Source: Sympetrum striolatum
Taxonomy: Eukaryota > Arthropoda > Insecta > Odonata > Libellulidae
Direction of reading: 5' to 3'
Length of the DNA: 64,000 bases
Assembly: GCA_947579665.1 (NCBI GenBank)
Contig: OX388345.1
Coordinates: 73,895,454-73,959,453, forward strand
Below, in pieces: positions 34,800 to 46,170 of the stretch (its first letter is position 1; the number at the start of each line of letters is the position of its first letter). The position numbers and the translations under genes were made by a program. The notes under the pieces are model-generated. The model made no database searches. It had not been told where the DNA came from and was given only the letters and a program-made list of their open reading frames with translations.

Positions 34800-36074
34800 A
34801 TGCCAGTAATGCCGTTAGTGACCATTATATCATCTCTCCAGAGCAAGCCGAGGACTATGAGTGATAGCGATATAGAAAGCGTCTGGTGCACAATAAGCCA
34901 ACAAAACAAGCCGAACATAAATGTATGTGCGTTTTACCGACCACCAAACTCTTCTCGACAGGTTTTGCGAAATCTTAACGACGAAATAAATTTCTACACG
35001 AGTAAGAACAACCAGAGTATAACTATAATCGGGGGGGATTTTAATCTTCCAGGCATCGACTGGAATAATCATAGCATAAAGAAAAGGGGCCGGGATGTCG
35101 ACTCATGTAAAAAGTTATTAAATTTACTTCAGAAAAACTCGCTAAGCCAAGCAGTTAAATCGCCAACCAGGGGTGACAATATACTCGATCTCCTTTTAAT
35201 TAACTTTCCTGAGCGCATAGAGAACATTTCGATTGACGAAGGTCTTGGAGACCACAAAGGCGTTTTTGCAGATATCGAGATAAACCTTAGCAAGTATAAG
35301 AAACCCAAACGCAAAATGTATCTCTATTCCAAAGCCAACTTCGAGGAATTTAACGGAAAACTAACTACCGATTTTAATTCATTTAAGTCGCGCGTAAGCA
35401 ACAACAACACTGAGGATACATATAAATCATTCGTGGAGATAATGCATAAATATATAGATACTCTAAAAATTATTGCGTGCCCAGATGGTACGATAAAGAG
35501 GTTAGAAGGGCTCTCCGCAAACAGAGAGATTTGCACGGGAAAGTAAAGCCTTTTACGGGAATAGATTAGCCTGTTCCAAATCCATCACGATCACTATTGC
35601 TAGAAAAGCACAAGAAAGCAAAATGCGACACCAAGCGAGCTATGCGTAACGCCCACAACAACTTTAAAAGATATTTCTTGGGGAATGTTTAGAGGAAGAC
35701 CCTAAAGCATTCTGGTCCTACGTTAGAGAGGTACAGGGAAAGGTACAAACAGTGAGCTCGATAAGGGATATCGAAGGTAACATTACTTGCGATTCGAAGA
35801 GGAAAGCGAAAATTTAAAACGAAAACATAGAGATCCTCCCTAAGGTTAATATACTCGATTCCATGCCAAATATAACTTTTATGACAGACGGTATAGTTAA
35901 AATATTTCGCAAAATTAAGCCAAATAAGTCGCCAGGGCCAGAAGGCATTCCAGTAAGAGTGCTTAAAGAACTGGCAGAAAGCGTCGCCCCTTATCTAAAA
36001 ATTATATTTGGTAAATCGATAAATGAAGGTAGGGTCCCATCCGATTGGAAATTAGCTAATATTAATCCTGTTTA
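34800..36074 (+). pseudogene. CR1-group LINE, 5' part (endonuclease and start of RT)
   Basis: From about 34857 the frame encodes an apurinic-type endonuclease: VCAFYRPPNSSRQVLRNL, IIGGDFNLPGIDWNNHS, SPTRGDNILDLLLIN, then GLGDHKGVFADIEI. After an 18-base deletion near 35460 relative to the right-arm copy and frameshifts from 35540 on, RT-entry motifs follow: KPNKSPGPEGIPVRVLKEL and VPSDWKLANINPV. At 36074 it is cut by the RTE insertion and resumes at 42415. The endonuclease part is almost identical to the right-arm copy, and both share the frameshift near GGAAAGTAAAGCC. The element was therefore already dead when duplicated, or belonged to a dead subfamily. Confidence 0.88.
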
Positions 36075-37741
36075 CCCTCCCCTGGACTACAACCTTGTAG
36101 TTGTGGAAGGGTTTGCCTGTTCCTATGACCTATAGATCTAGACTGGCTGGAACATAGTTCCTGGTAGGGTCACCCATGCCAGAAAGATCAATAGGTAGGG
36201 GCCAGACGAAAGGTAGTCCACGCTGCGTCTGTACCTCAGTGAGGCGGCTGCAAAGGCGTCTGTATACACCGCACAGTGGGCTAGAATCGAAAAAACCTGG
36301 ACAAGGGGCTAAAAATGGGTTTTTTGAGTGCGGTTATTGATACTTGGTGTAGTTATTGCAAAATGATTGAATTGTATGTTCCCGCTCGTCGTATTTTAAA
36401 ATTTTCAGGCGTCAAATAGATACAGGGCGTCAAACTTGAGAAATGTTCACCAAAACGGGAAGTTTCGGATTTTTAGGAAAAAAGTTCAAGTTCGTTGATA
36501 TATAGTTGCTTTTGAGGGAAGCTGTTGGAAGAAACAACACATCAGTAATCTAGCATTACTCTTTGTCTTTCAATTTGCTGAATGTTTCATGCTCTAAGAT
36601 GATTCTTTGGTTATTTAAAGCAACAAAATGGCGGGAACCTTTTTCGGACAAATTTCGAGATAAAGTAAGGAAATCAACTAGGTAAACGGCGATAGACTAT
36701 CAAGTCTCTTATACCACGTCAATCTACATGGCTTCTAGATATGGAATCTGAAGAGTCTGTTTCATTTCACCTGCTACCCTGTGATTGCGGTGGACTTTTC
36801 CTAAGCGCTGCGCGGTCCGGCTGGGTGCCGTAGAATCCCCAAATCCGGTTTCGGTGTCTTTTTTGGTTATGTTGAGTCGAAAATTTTGCTTCTTTTATGT
36901 TTGATTCTGGCAAACCATATTATAAACATATTTTAATACACTTTAAGATATGAATTTGAGACCATTACTTTAGATAATAAATGCGGAATTGAGAAATTTT
37001 GGCACATTAGAGGCATTGGTCTATATTATATTTTTAGCAGTAAAAATAACTCTGGCGAACTTTATATTATCTATGCTGGTCGAAAACACTGTTAACAGAA
37101 TTGAGAAATCTTCTCATCTGCCAATTTAGCCGGCCCTTATTTTATGGGCCCTGAGTTAAGTACGGATTGCGGCACTCTAGTGCAATGCCAACATCCGTAC
37201 GCATCCGCCTCTTTGCTAGGGCTCTGGGCACGTGCCTTCGGAGTTGTTAGGAAAGAGAAAATATTTTGGAAGTTTCAGTTTTAGTCTTTCTTTGAAGGCA
37301 AAAAAAATAGTTTCTTGTGCTTTTGGTTTTCGGATATCCTGCCACAGTATTTTGGCTTCAAGAGACTCCACGAGATACAACGACGATCCGTTTGCCCTGG
37401 GGCTGTTATTTGGAAATCTCTAGCTGATCCATCACATAAAGTATGATTAATTTATTAAAATAAGAAAAATATGGGTAAATGGCGTCTAAATAAGATTTTT
37501 AGAAAATTTGATATTTTTTACCAAGAGTGATAGGAATCTTAAATGTTTTTATGCCGAATATTGCGTATCTAAGTAGTGATTTGGATACTTTTCATCATCC
37601 AACATGGAGAATTAAACAACAAATTCTTATTTATTTCCGTTTTTTTTAAATAGTCTTTTACTTGACGTTTATTGAAACATAGGATTGTCTTTTGTGAAAT
37701 GCATTTTTCCGATATTAACCGATTGGTGATTCATCAAGTAA

Positions 37742-38125
37742 TTATAAAAGTGAAGAGAACCAAATCAATCTTGGATCGAAAGAATCATCTGCTGAATTTT
37801 TTGATTTGCAAGTTGAACTTGAAAGATGAAAATCTGATGTGAATGATTCTCTTAGGTACTGCCTTGTTCCATAACGAGAAGGGATTTCCGTTTCGGAAGA
37901 GACTTGCGAAGTGAATTTGCAATCTCTGCTAGCACATACAGCGTCAAGAATTGTAGCTTCAGTATCAACAGTACAAGCCTCAAAGCGTAAAATCAAATGC
38001 TCTCTAACCTGCAAATATGGTTTCAATGGAAGCTCTGGCCATTCACTGTAGAAGCAAGGATGGCAAGAGGGAAAATCGTACGAGTTCTTATTCGTGAGAT
38101 CTCTCGTTCCTCTCCGTTTAGTCAA
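37742..38125 (-). CDS. Hypothetical frame inside the long-TIR transposon
   Basis: 127 residues, no stops, ordinary amino-acid mix with a possible Cys/His patch (SCHPCFY) near residues 19-25. It is preceded on the minus strand by a C-rich, acceptor-like CTGTAG just upstream of the first codons, so it may be an exon rather than a full gene. I recognise no family. It runs opposite to the transposase-like fragment at 38470-38790, so it could be a second element gene or captured host sequence. The ATG chosen is simply the first in frame. Confidence 0.35.
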   Translation of the reverse strand: MTKRRGTRDLTNKNSYDFPSCHPCFYSEWPELPLKPYLQVREHLILRFEACTVDTEATILDAVCASRDCKFTSQVSSETEIPSRYGTRQYLRESFTSDFHLSSSTCKSKNSADDSFDPRLIWFSSLL

Positions 38126-38464
38126 CGATACTACAGGTAAATAGCACTAATTCAGCGTTTTACTTAAACTTAAACTTAAAAGAAAAACAACTTTCATCTA
38201 GCAATTTCAATAATTTTGGTTATCATATTACATTAAGGTAAAATAATATGGTCAAATTCGCGGCCCTCCTCAACATGTTTTGGCAGCCAATTCGTCGTCA
38301 ATGGAAGAAGGAGACGAAGAGCATTCCGAAGATGGAATAAATTTTCCATTTTTTCAAGCTACTGCTGGGATACTGCCTGTCTCTACGTAAATTTGTATCA
38401 TTGGTACTATATGCCTCCAACAGAACAAAGTTTTTATATAATTTTATATTTTTTTTATAGTTTT

Positions 38465-38790
38465 TTATAATTCACGGAACAAAAATATCAAAAGATGCGA
38501 TTCTTCTGTTGGGAGAGCTATCAGAAGAAGCTATGAAAGCTAGAAACAAGGATATCAGGAGGTTTCGGGAAAGATTCACGAGGAAACACTAGAGAATAGC
38601 CACTAATGAGGATTTAATAAAAAGGCTGCTGCTAACATCAGATGCCAGGTTTACCATGTAAGGCACATTGAAATCCAAGAAGAAAAGGATCCTAACAACA
38701 GAGTTAAGAAATCTCCTCATCATCGACGACCGAGAGAGTGAGTTATTTGAATCCGAGGATTCAGATGAAGAATCTTCTGACGACTGAGTG
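38465..38790 (+). pseudogene. Transposase-like C-terminal remnant
   Basis: Read through two stops, the + strand gives HGTKISKDAILLLGELSEEA, MKARNKDIRRFRERFTRKH, ATNEDLIKRLLLTSDARFTM and, after a stop, LKSKKKRILTTELRNLLI ending in an acidic run. The basic helix followed by an acidic tail is coherent protein, not a chance frame. I associate this pattern with transposon-encoded proteins in arthropods, but that is memory and cannot be verified here. The rest of the protein is not recognisable. Confidence 0.45.
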
Positions 38791-39692
38791 GGAGGCACTT
38801 AATAAGATAATGGAATACGTTAATTACAATCAATAACTGAGTTGTAAGCAGCCATTCCGACAATTAAGGTAATATATGTAAAATTCACAGGAATATTAAC
38901 AATTTTAAGAGTTTTTATACGTATTAAACTAACTAACAAACAATTTCCGTAATGTGAAAATATTTCTCAATTCCGCATTTGTTATCTAAAGTAATGGTCT
39001 CAAATTCATATCTTAAAGTGTATTAAAATATGTTTATAATATGGTTTGCCAGAATCAAACATAAAAGAAGCAAAATTTTCGACTCAACATAACCAAAAAA
39101 GACACCGAAACCGGATTTGGGGATTCTACGGCGCCCAGCCGGACCGCGCAGCGCTTAGGAAAAGTCCACCGCAATCACAGGGTAGCAGGTGAAATGAAAC
39201 AGACTCTTCAGATTCCATATCTAGAAGCCATGTAGATTGACGTGGTATAAGAGACTTGATAGTCCATCGCCGTTTACCTAGTTGATTTCCTTACTTTATC
39301 TCGAAATTTGTCCGAAAAAGGTTCCCGCCATTTTGTTGCTTTAAATAACCAAAGAATCATCTTAGAGCATGAAACATTCAGCAAATTGAAAGACAAAGAG
39401 TAATGCTAGATTACTGATGTGTTGTTTCTTCTAACAGCTTCCCTCAAAAGCAACTATATATCAACGAACTTGAACTTTTTTCCGAAAAATCCGAAACTTC
39501 CCGTTTTGGTGAACATTTCTCAAGTTTGACGCCCTGTATCTATTTGACGCCTGAAAATTTTTAAATACGACGAGCGGGAACATACAATTCAATCATTTTG
39601 CAATAACTACACCAAGTTTCAATAACCGCACTCAAAAAACCCATTTTTAGCCCCTTGTCCAGGTTTTCTCGATTCTAGCCCACTGTGCGAGG

Positions 39693-40643
39693 GTGGGGAC
39701 ATGGAATGTTAGGGCAATGCTCAGGAAAGGGAAATTGGAAAATGTAAAGTTAGAAATGAAAAGGTCCAACATAAATGTAATAGGGTTATGCGAAGTGCGG
39801 TGGAAAGACGAGGGAGACTTCTGGAGCGACGATGTTAGAGTCATTTTCAGTGGGGGAAATACTAGCCAGAGGGGAGTAGCTGTAGTGTTGGATAAGAAAG
39901 CGGGAGAATCCGTGATAGCCACCGAGCTAATAAGCGATCGGGTTATGTCGGTAGAAGTAAAGTCTGAACCAGTAAACATGGTTATAGTTCAGGTGTACTT
40001 GCCCACTAGTGATTACAGTGAGGATGATATAGATATGGTCTATGAACAAATAGAGGACGTTATGGGAAGTGTTAAGGGCAATAAGATTCTCGTTGTTACG
40101 GGAGACTGGAACGCGGTAGTCGGGCAAGGCAAAGATGGGGAAGAGGTGGGAGGATTCGGTTTAGGGAAAAGGAACGACAGAGGACAGAAACTGATCGACT
40201 TTTGCAAAAGAAATAATCTTTGCATCACAAACACACTCTTTCAGCACCATTGCAGACAAAGGTACACATTGAAAAAGCCCGGGGATACAGATAGGTACCA
40301 AATTGATTACATTTTGGTAAGAAAGAGGTTTAGAAATAGTTTTAAAAACTCGCGAAGTTTTCCTTGTGCTGATGTCGACTCGGATCATAATCCGGTCACG
40401 ACGAAAACCGAGCTTAAGTTTAAAAAGATCAATAGACCAATACGTACACCCAAATGGAATTTAGAAGCTCTAAGGGGTGGGAAGTCTAAAGAATTTCAAG
40501 AGTCGGTTAGCAAGGCTCTTGATAGTAAGAGGAGGGAACTAACAACTAACGAGGAATGGGAAAAGCTTAAAATTTGTGTGAAGGATTGTTCTCAAAAACT
40601 GTTGGGAGGGTTAAACAAACTAAAATTAGAAAACCATGGGTAA
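39693..40643 (+). CDS. RTE LINE endonuclease domain
   Basis: 316 residues of exonuclease/endonuclease/phosphatase-type nuclease, which nicks the target for reverse transcription. Motifs in order: GTWNVRAMLRKGKLENVKLE (start), GLCEVRW with the metal-binding Glu, VVTGDWNAVVG (catalytic Asp-Asn), TDRYQIDYILV, and SDHNPVTTK with the terminal Asp-His. All catalytic positions appear intact. The first ATG lies immediately before GTWNV; the true start was probably upstream, now separated by the long-TIR transposon. The frame breaks at 40643, and the downstream part continues in another frame at 40574. Confidence 0.9.
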   Translation: MGTWNVRAMLRKGKLENVKLEMKRSNINVIGLCEVRWKDEGDFWSDDVRVIFSGGNTSQRGVAVVLDKKAGESVIATELISDRVMSVEVKSEPVNMVIVQVYLPTSDYSEDDIDMVYEQIEDVMGSVKGNKILVVTGDWNAVVGQGKDGEEVGGFGLGKRNDRGQKLIDFCKRNNLCITNTLFQHHCRQRYTLKKPGDTDRYQIDYILVRKRFRNSFKNSRSFPCADVDSDHNPVTTKTELKFKKINRPIRTPKWNLEALRGGKSKEFQESVSKALDSKRRELTTNEEWEKLKICVKDCSQKLLGGLNKLKLENHG

Positions 40644-42374
40644 CTGTAGAAATGTTAAATAAAATGGAGGAAAATAGGAAATGGAAAAGAGTCAACACTG
40701 ACCATGGGCGCAGAATGTACAGAGCACTAAACAACGAACTAAGAAAGGAAACTAATAAGGCTAGGGAACAGTGGTGGAAGAGGCAGTGTAATGAAATAGA
40801 AAAGCTGGTGGAAAGCGGGAGGGCCTACCTAATGTATAGTAAAGTAAAGCATCTGACGGGGAATAGAATTAGTAACAAAATGGTGCCGGTTAAAGACAGT
40901 AAGGGAAGTCTTAAGAACCTGGGGGATAAGGCCAAGAAATGTTTCTATGATTTAATTAGGAAAATTTATGATGAAGGGCCATGGCCAGAGGATTTTACCA
41001 AAACTATCTTGATTCCTTTACAGAAAAAGAAAAAGGCTACAGAATTATCATACAATTAGCCTAATCTCTCACGCGGCATAAGTACTTCTAAGGGTTCTGA
41101 ATAGACGGGTTGAAGGAAATATTAAAGGGCTAATCGGAGAAGACCAGTTTTGTTTTCAGAGAGGGAAAGGAACGAGGGATGCAATTGGAGTGATGAGAGT
41201 AAATCTACATCTACATCTACATTAATACCCTACAAGCCGCCTTTCGGTGTGTGGCAGGGGGTGTAAACACCAGTTGAATCTAAATTACTTCCTTATTCGG
41301 TTATACTTGCGGAACGAAGCCTGGAATTTAAGAGGGACTTATGTGTATGTTTTGTAGATTTTGAAAAGGCTTTCGATAGAGTCCAGTGGCCAAAACTGAT
41401 AGGGATATTAAAGAAATATGGGTTAGACTGGAAAGATAGACGTTTAATTCAAAATTTGTATCTGAATCAAACAGCCTGCGTAAGGATAGCTGATGGGGAA
41501 TCGGATTGGGCTGAATTGGGTTGGGGGGTAAGACAAGGGTGTCCTATGTCACCAACGCTTTTTAATATATATGCAGAGGAATTGATGCAAGAAGCCTGGG
41601 CAGAAATAGACAAGGGAGTAAAGGTTGGTGGGAAAGTAGTGAAGTCTGTAAGGTATGCTGGCGATAAAGCTATTGTCTGTGATTCCGTTAAGGGTTTGCA
41701 AACTTTAGTAAATGCTCTTAACAATAAAGCAAGGGAGTTTAGTATGAAAATTAACGTAAGTAAAACTAAAGTTTTGAGGTTCACTAAAGGAAAGAAAGCT
41801 AAGTTAACTATTAGGGTGGATTGGAAAAAAACTAGAGCAGGTAGATACATTTTCTTATTTGGGAAGTATTCTCTCTTGGGACGGAAGATGTAAAGATAAG
41901 GTTCGTAAAAGAATAGCCTTGGCGAAGGAAGCCTTTATGAAGCGAAGGGAATTAATGACCAAAGGTCTTGATAAAGGAATCAGGAAATGATTGGTGAAAT
42001 CCCTGGTCTGGAGTGAGTTGATCTATGGGTGCGAAACGTGGACCTTGAGAAAGGAAGAAGTCAAGCGATTGGAGGCCTTCGAGATGTTGGTGTGGCGTAG
42101 AATGGAAAAAGTTAGTTGGGTTGATAGGAATACAAACACGGAGGTGTTAGAGATGGTTGGGGAGGAGAGGGCTTTAATTAACGTGATTCAGCATCGTCAG
42201 AAGAAATGGGTGGGTCAAATATTGAGGGTAGAGGGATTGGTAAAGGTTGTAATGGAGGGTAGGATTCAGGGGAAAAGGCAGAAGGGAAGACAGAAACAGA
42301 AGATGTTGGATTGCATAAGGGGTGGGGTTAAATATAAGGATATGAAGGAGATGGCTATTAATAGGGGTTTTTGA
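40574..42374 (+). pseudogene. RTE LINE reverse transcriptase, broken
   Basis: Linker and RT in at least three frames: KIRKPWVTVEMLNKMEENRK (about 40640), FVDFEKAFDRVQW with the first catalytic Asp (about 41352-41390), GVRQGCPMSPTLFNIYAEEL (about 41524-41580), then YAGD at 41654-41665 in place of the catalytic YADD, and the C-terminal LIYGCETWTLRKEEVKRLEA block (about 42020). It is interrupted by a CR1 fragment at 41201-41312 and lacks RT sequence between about 40950 and 41060. The C-terminal layout (CETWT, WRRM, K-R-Q-K-G-R-Q) is that of RTE/BovB-like elements. Catalytically dead. Confidence 0.85.
41201..41312 (-). mobile_element. CR1 3'-end fragment inserted in the RTE
   Basis: The reverse complement matches the last roughly 110 bp of the CR1 at 44060-44175: ACCGAATAAGGAAG, TTTAGATTCAACTGGTGTTT, CCCCTGCCACAC, GGCGG and an ATGTAG-repeat tail. 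An extreme 5' truncation, antisense to its host. It interrupts the RTE between MRV and the LEFKRDLYVCFVDFEKAFD frame. Confidence 0.85.
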
Positions 42375-42414
42375 TTGTTCCGAACCTACCGAAAGGTAGA
42401 ACACTTATGTTCAC

Positions 42415-44175
42415 TCCTGTTTACAAAAGCGGATTAAAGGAGGACCCAGGAAATTATAGACCCATATCATTAACTTCACTGTCCGGAAAGGTAATGGAAC
42501 ATATTGCCGTAAGCTCACTCATGGGATTTTTAGATAGAAATAAATTCCTCGACGCGAACCAGCATGGTTTTCGAAATTCCCGATCATTTAATACCCAACT
42601 TGCTCTATTTGTACACGATATCTTAAAGCCTGCCGAGAGTAAAAAGCCAGTGGACACTATTTTCCTCGATTTCAAAAAAGCATTCGATAGAGTCCCCCAC
42701 TACAAACTAATTAAAAAAAAATAGCGGGCATTAACAAGGAAGTAGTCGACTGGGTTAAGAATTTTCTCTATGAGAGGGAACAACAAGTTGTACTGGATGG
42801 CGTTAGCTCAAATAGAGTCAAAGTAACCTCTGTCGTACCTCAAGGCAGTGTAATTGGACCTCTTCTTTTCCTGATTCATATCAATGACTTGAGTGACAAG
42901 ATAGTTAGCAATGTGAGGATATTTGAAGATGACTCGGTTATACATAGGGAAATAACAAACGAGGAAGACCGAACATCTCTCTCAAACGATTAAGTACTCA
43001 TCCAAAGGTGGTGCAAAAAATTGGAATGAGATATTAACGTAGATAAATGCTCCGTAGTTGATTTCTTCGAAAGGAAACAATTGCTTCCAAATCACCAGTA
43101 CAAAATTAATGGAATGAACAAAAAAGTAGTAGATTCTGTTGAATATCTCGAGATCAACATTACTAATAACTTAAATTGGAGAACGCATATTCGAAAAATC
43201 TGCAGCAAAGCAAGTAAAAGGCTTGGCTTTGTAAAGCGTATTGTCGGTAAATGCGATGAAAAGGTGAGAGAGCGATGTTATTTTACCTTGATCGGACCCC
43301 CAAGTGCAGCGTAAAGCGGTTCGTTTTGTTAAGAAATGTTACGATAGAAAAGCAAGCGTTACGAATATGCTCTCAGACGTAGGTTGGGAATCCTTGAAAG
43401 AAAGGAGATTGGAAGCTAGGCTGCGATTGCTTAATAAATCCAGGGACTAGCAGTTGCCTACTGCCCGCTCCGCAGGCAGGTTAGTTCCCTTACGTTTGAT
43501 GGGGCAGCATCGAAAGGTATTCGGTTTTGTCGTTTCTCTCTTGAATGGCATTTCCTCCGAAAAGATTCCGAAAAAGTAGAAAATGTCAGAGGCCGCAAAG
43601 TCGGGACCTCACCCTCAGCAGTGAGATCAACTGATAAAGACTTAACTATGTTAAATGACGCGCAAGCGATAGGTAAGCGACGTTCGTCATCCCAAAAGAA
43701 AACGTCTCCCACTGCCCTCATTTTCCCGAATTTTCAGTTTTTCGCCCGTTTGGCACCTCTAAACTCAACCAAAAAATTTAAACTTTTGCACGCCTGTGCG
43801 TGCAGGCCGTCCGCCTCCAGCGCACTAAGAATCGTTGCGGGAGATTGAATTTAGACTCAGATTTTGCTAAAAGTGTTACATCCCTTTTTTGAGGACAGAC
43901 GGACGGACACGATTCTGTCTTAATATTTATAGAAACTACATTTTCAGAAGATACAATCGGTATCATGTAACTCCCCTGCTACCTCGGTCGATCCGATAAT
44001 GACCGTAAGTTAAGAGAAATAGATGCTAGGACAAATCGTTTTAAAAATTCATTCTTTCCGCGAACAATATGCGACAATAACCGAAGAAGGAAGTAGTTTA
44101 GATTCAACTGGTGTTTACACCCCCTGCCACACGCCGAAAGGCGGCTTCTAGGGTATTAATGTAGATGTAGATGTA
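42415..44175 (+). pseudogene. CR1-group LINE, 3' part (RT), left arm
   Basis: Resumes the CR1 cut at 36074: FTPVYKSGLKEDPGNYRPIS, LSGKVMEHI, NQHGFRNSRSFNTQL, DTIFLDFKKAFDRVPHYKL with the first catalytic Asp, then GSVIGPLLFLIHINDLSD and FEDD (about 42931) where FADD is expected. Several stops and a deletion of about 60 bp near 43308 relative to the right arm. 43447-43945 is a left-only insertion. The 3' UTR has the CCCCTGCCACACGCCGAAAG block and an ATGTAG tail ending near 44175. Confidence 0.87.
43447..43945. mobile_element. Left-arm-only 0.5-kb insertion
   Basis: Compared with the right arm, where CAGGGAAAGTACATTTTC is continuous, the left arm carries about 500 bp between CCAGGGACT and ATAGAAACT. 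It is GC-richer than its surroundings, with open frames on both strands but no recognised domain. GACAGACGGACGGAC lies near its right end. The short similar flanks (GGACT/GAAACT) may be a small target duplication. Family unknown. Confidence 0.5.
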
Positions 44176-44403
44176 AGCAAGTTTACTATGAAAACGTAGT
44201 GCTCACAAACAATCAGATACCATTCCAATTACCTTTATTTATTCCTGCATGTTATCTTTATACTTAGCGTTATGTTTCACTTACTTTCCTTTATATTTAA
44301 TCATCTTCCTGCACTTTTATTACTCTTGGTTTCGTAAACCAGTAACAACACTTACTCCTGGAGTCATCCACGTTCTTGATGGTTTTCCTTCTGCTGCTGA
44401 TGA

Positions 44404-44790
44404 GGGGGGGGGGGGGAGGGAGGATTTGGGGGGAATACGTAACACCCTAACGTGGGGACCCGGCCAGATCAGAGTGGCGTGCAATGGGGTTCATCCTCAT
44501 GCCTAAGGATCTCCCCTTTACCACTCTTAGCTGGTTAACCGCGGGATCCGACCTCATAGACAGAAAGATCGAACTGGTGAGAAGAGAGGGCTAAGTTAGC
44601 TCCCCCCAGCAGAAGAAGGTGAAAGAAAGGGCCCTGGAAAAGATGCCTACATCTGTAGGCCTTTCGGCTAGGGTTGAGAGGAGTAAGGCATTACTCCCTC
44701 TTCCCCTACAGAGCAGGTAGTTAATACATAAAGATACACTTCATTTAAAGCTGCATTCAATATTTGGATTGGCAGCAATTGACTAGAATT
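44404..44790 (+). repeat. GC-rich island conserved at about 98 percent with the right arm
   Basis: Starts at a run of 13 G (12 C in the right arm at 61261-61272) and includes GGGGACCCGGCCAGATC, TTAACCGCGGGATCCG and AAGGCATTACTCCCTCTTC. It looks like the 5' UTR of a GC-rich retroelement, but there is no coding region to identify it. Conservation with 60895-61260 is far higher than in the sequences on either side. Confidence 0.6.
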
Positions 44791-45925
44791 TATTTTATTG
44801 AGTTCAGAAAGCATTGACTTGAATGTATTTCCATGACTTACTGCAATAATTACTTGTCATGGTGAAATACTTAAAATCATATTTAATTCGATTTAAAGAA
44901 AAATTTGTGAAATTATATGACTATTAATGATTTATCAGAATGAAAAATTTTGTATAAGAAACTTATATTTCAAATTGTAAAAACGTTTCATCATCTACGG
45001 CAAATTACATTTATCTGAACAATAAGCTGCAATTAAGCAATTGCAAAATTAACAAAGAAAGATTAAATTAAATTAGATTTAATATGTGAAGATTGTTAAT
45101 ACTCACATGGTTACATCGGGAGGGTATATTGGGAGCTTTAGCTTCAGCACTTACCCTGTAGAAAGGAATTAAGGAATGAGTATTAAAGGGTAAAATCTTT
45201 TGAAGTATAACCAAGTATGAATTTTTATACAGAACTTAAACGAATCATTATAATTTTCTATATTTTTCTTTTAGAGCAGTAATGTGCAAATACGACAAAT
45301 CACTATCCCCAAGTTCCACCCAGTTCAGATTTTTTTGACCAGTTTCATTACACGTAAAATATTTCTTTGAATTCACAAGCATGCTTGGAGACAAGCGATT
45401 AATTTAATATGCTTCATCTCTTTCTCCAGATGCTAACTAATGACTGCAGAAAACAGTAATGGCTCTCAATGGTCCATCTTAGCCATATATCTTCTGTATT
45501 TTTTGCAATTTACAATGATAAATAATATTTTACGTTATCTTGATTGCCTTTTCTATAACTGTCTGTTTCTATTGTCCATCCTTAACTTTCTTCATTATTC
45601 ATATTGCAAATAATTTTACTCAGTTATGTTATGAAATACTGCCAAGAACATTCCACCACTTCATTACGAAACGAAGGTATCCCTTTAAAAAAATTCAATA
45701 ACTAATTCTTAATGATAAATTTAGATATTTGATAATGATTTACTAACAGAATAAGACGCACTTTCAAGTCCAACAACGTAAATCAAAAATAAATCTAATT
45801 TACTTAAAAGTAATTAAACAAATGAATGCCAGCCATCTTCTCCAGGAAAAACATTAATTCCACGAAGCGAACAATGCAAGTATTATCATGATTTTTAAAA
45901 TCATAAAAGTGAGTTTTTATTTTAG

Positions 45926-46170
45926 GAGGTAGGAGAAATTCGGTCACGAATTTTGGATGCTACGGCTAAAAATCTGAAGGTCGTTGAGGACTGTTATCGG
46001 TCGGCTCTTTGGAATTTGTTTATGGAAGACGATCCCACTTTTCGGAGAAAAACTTTAAAGCGAAAGTAACGGAAAGGGAAAGCAAAACATCAATGGGTAT
46101 TTGAAGAAGCATATCTTAAATACGTGAAATTCCGCATACTTTTTTGGGACCATGGAGATAAAGAGAAAGA
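45926..46170 (+). pseudogene. Spliced-looking exon with internal stop (left arm)
   Basis: Preceded by acceptor TTTTTATTTTAG and followed by the strong donor GTAAGTATAT at 46171. Frame 0 from 45926 reads EVGEIRSRILDATAKNLKVV then EDCYRSALWNLFMEDDPTFR, a TAA at 46067-46069, and continues in the same frame with KGKAKHQWVFEEAYLKYVKF and FWDHGDKEKE up to the donor. Coherent protein on both sides of the stop suggests a once-coding exon. The right arm has the same exon with the same TAA. No family recognised. Confidence 0.55.

Larger units (their letters stand above)
36277..39688. mobile_element. 3.4-kb DNA transposon with terminal inverted repeats of about 735 bp
   Basis: The termini are CACAGTGGGCTAGAATCG and its complement. 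The inverted repeats span 36277-37009 and 38953-39688 and are nearly identical. The core (37010-38950) holds a decayed + frame (about 38470-38790) with LSEEAMKARNKDIRRFRERF, LIKRLLLTSDARF and an acidic end (ESEDSDEESSDD), which resembles the C-terminus of transposase-like proteins I have seen in insects but cannot name. A 127-residue minus frame also lies there. The flanks, ...ACACCG and CGAGGG..., suggest a 2-bp CG duplication or none. Superfamily unassigned. Confidence 0.75.
36075..42414 (+). mobile_element. RTE-group LINE inserted in the CR1, itself interrupted
   Basis: The insertion is bounded by TCCTGTTTA at 36066-36074 and 42415-42423, a 9-bp target duplication of CR1 sequence; the right arm has the uninterrupted site. 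It begins with a GC-rich 5' region (36075-36276), is split by a 3.4-kb DNA transposon, then carries the endonuclease (39693-40643) and RT (to about 42374). The ends read CCCTCCCCTGGAC and CACTTATGTTCAC. Present in the left arm only, so it post-dates the inverted duplication, or was lost from the other arm. Confidence 0.85.

Noticed and set aside
36277..36296. Assignment of the long-TIR element to Transib because of its CACAGTG start
   Set aside because: Seven bases are too few, and the flanks do not show the 5-bp duplication expected of that superfamily.
45439..45609. Small frame starting MTAENSNGSQWSILA in both arms (right: 60278-60012)
   Set aside because: The start is shared by the two arms, but the frames diverge and end at different places. 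Sharing is explained by the duplication alone.
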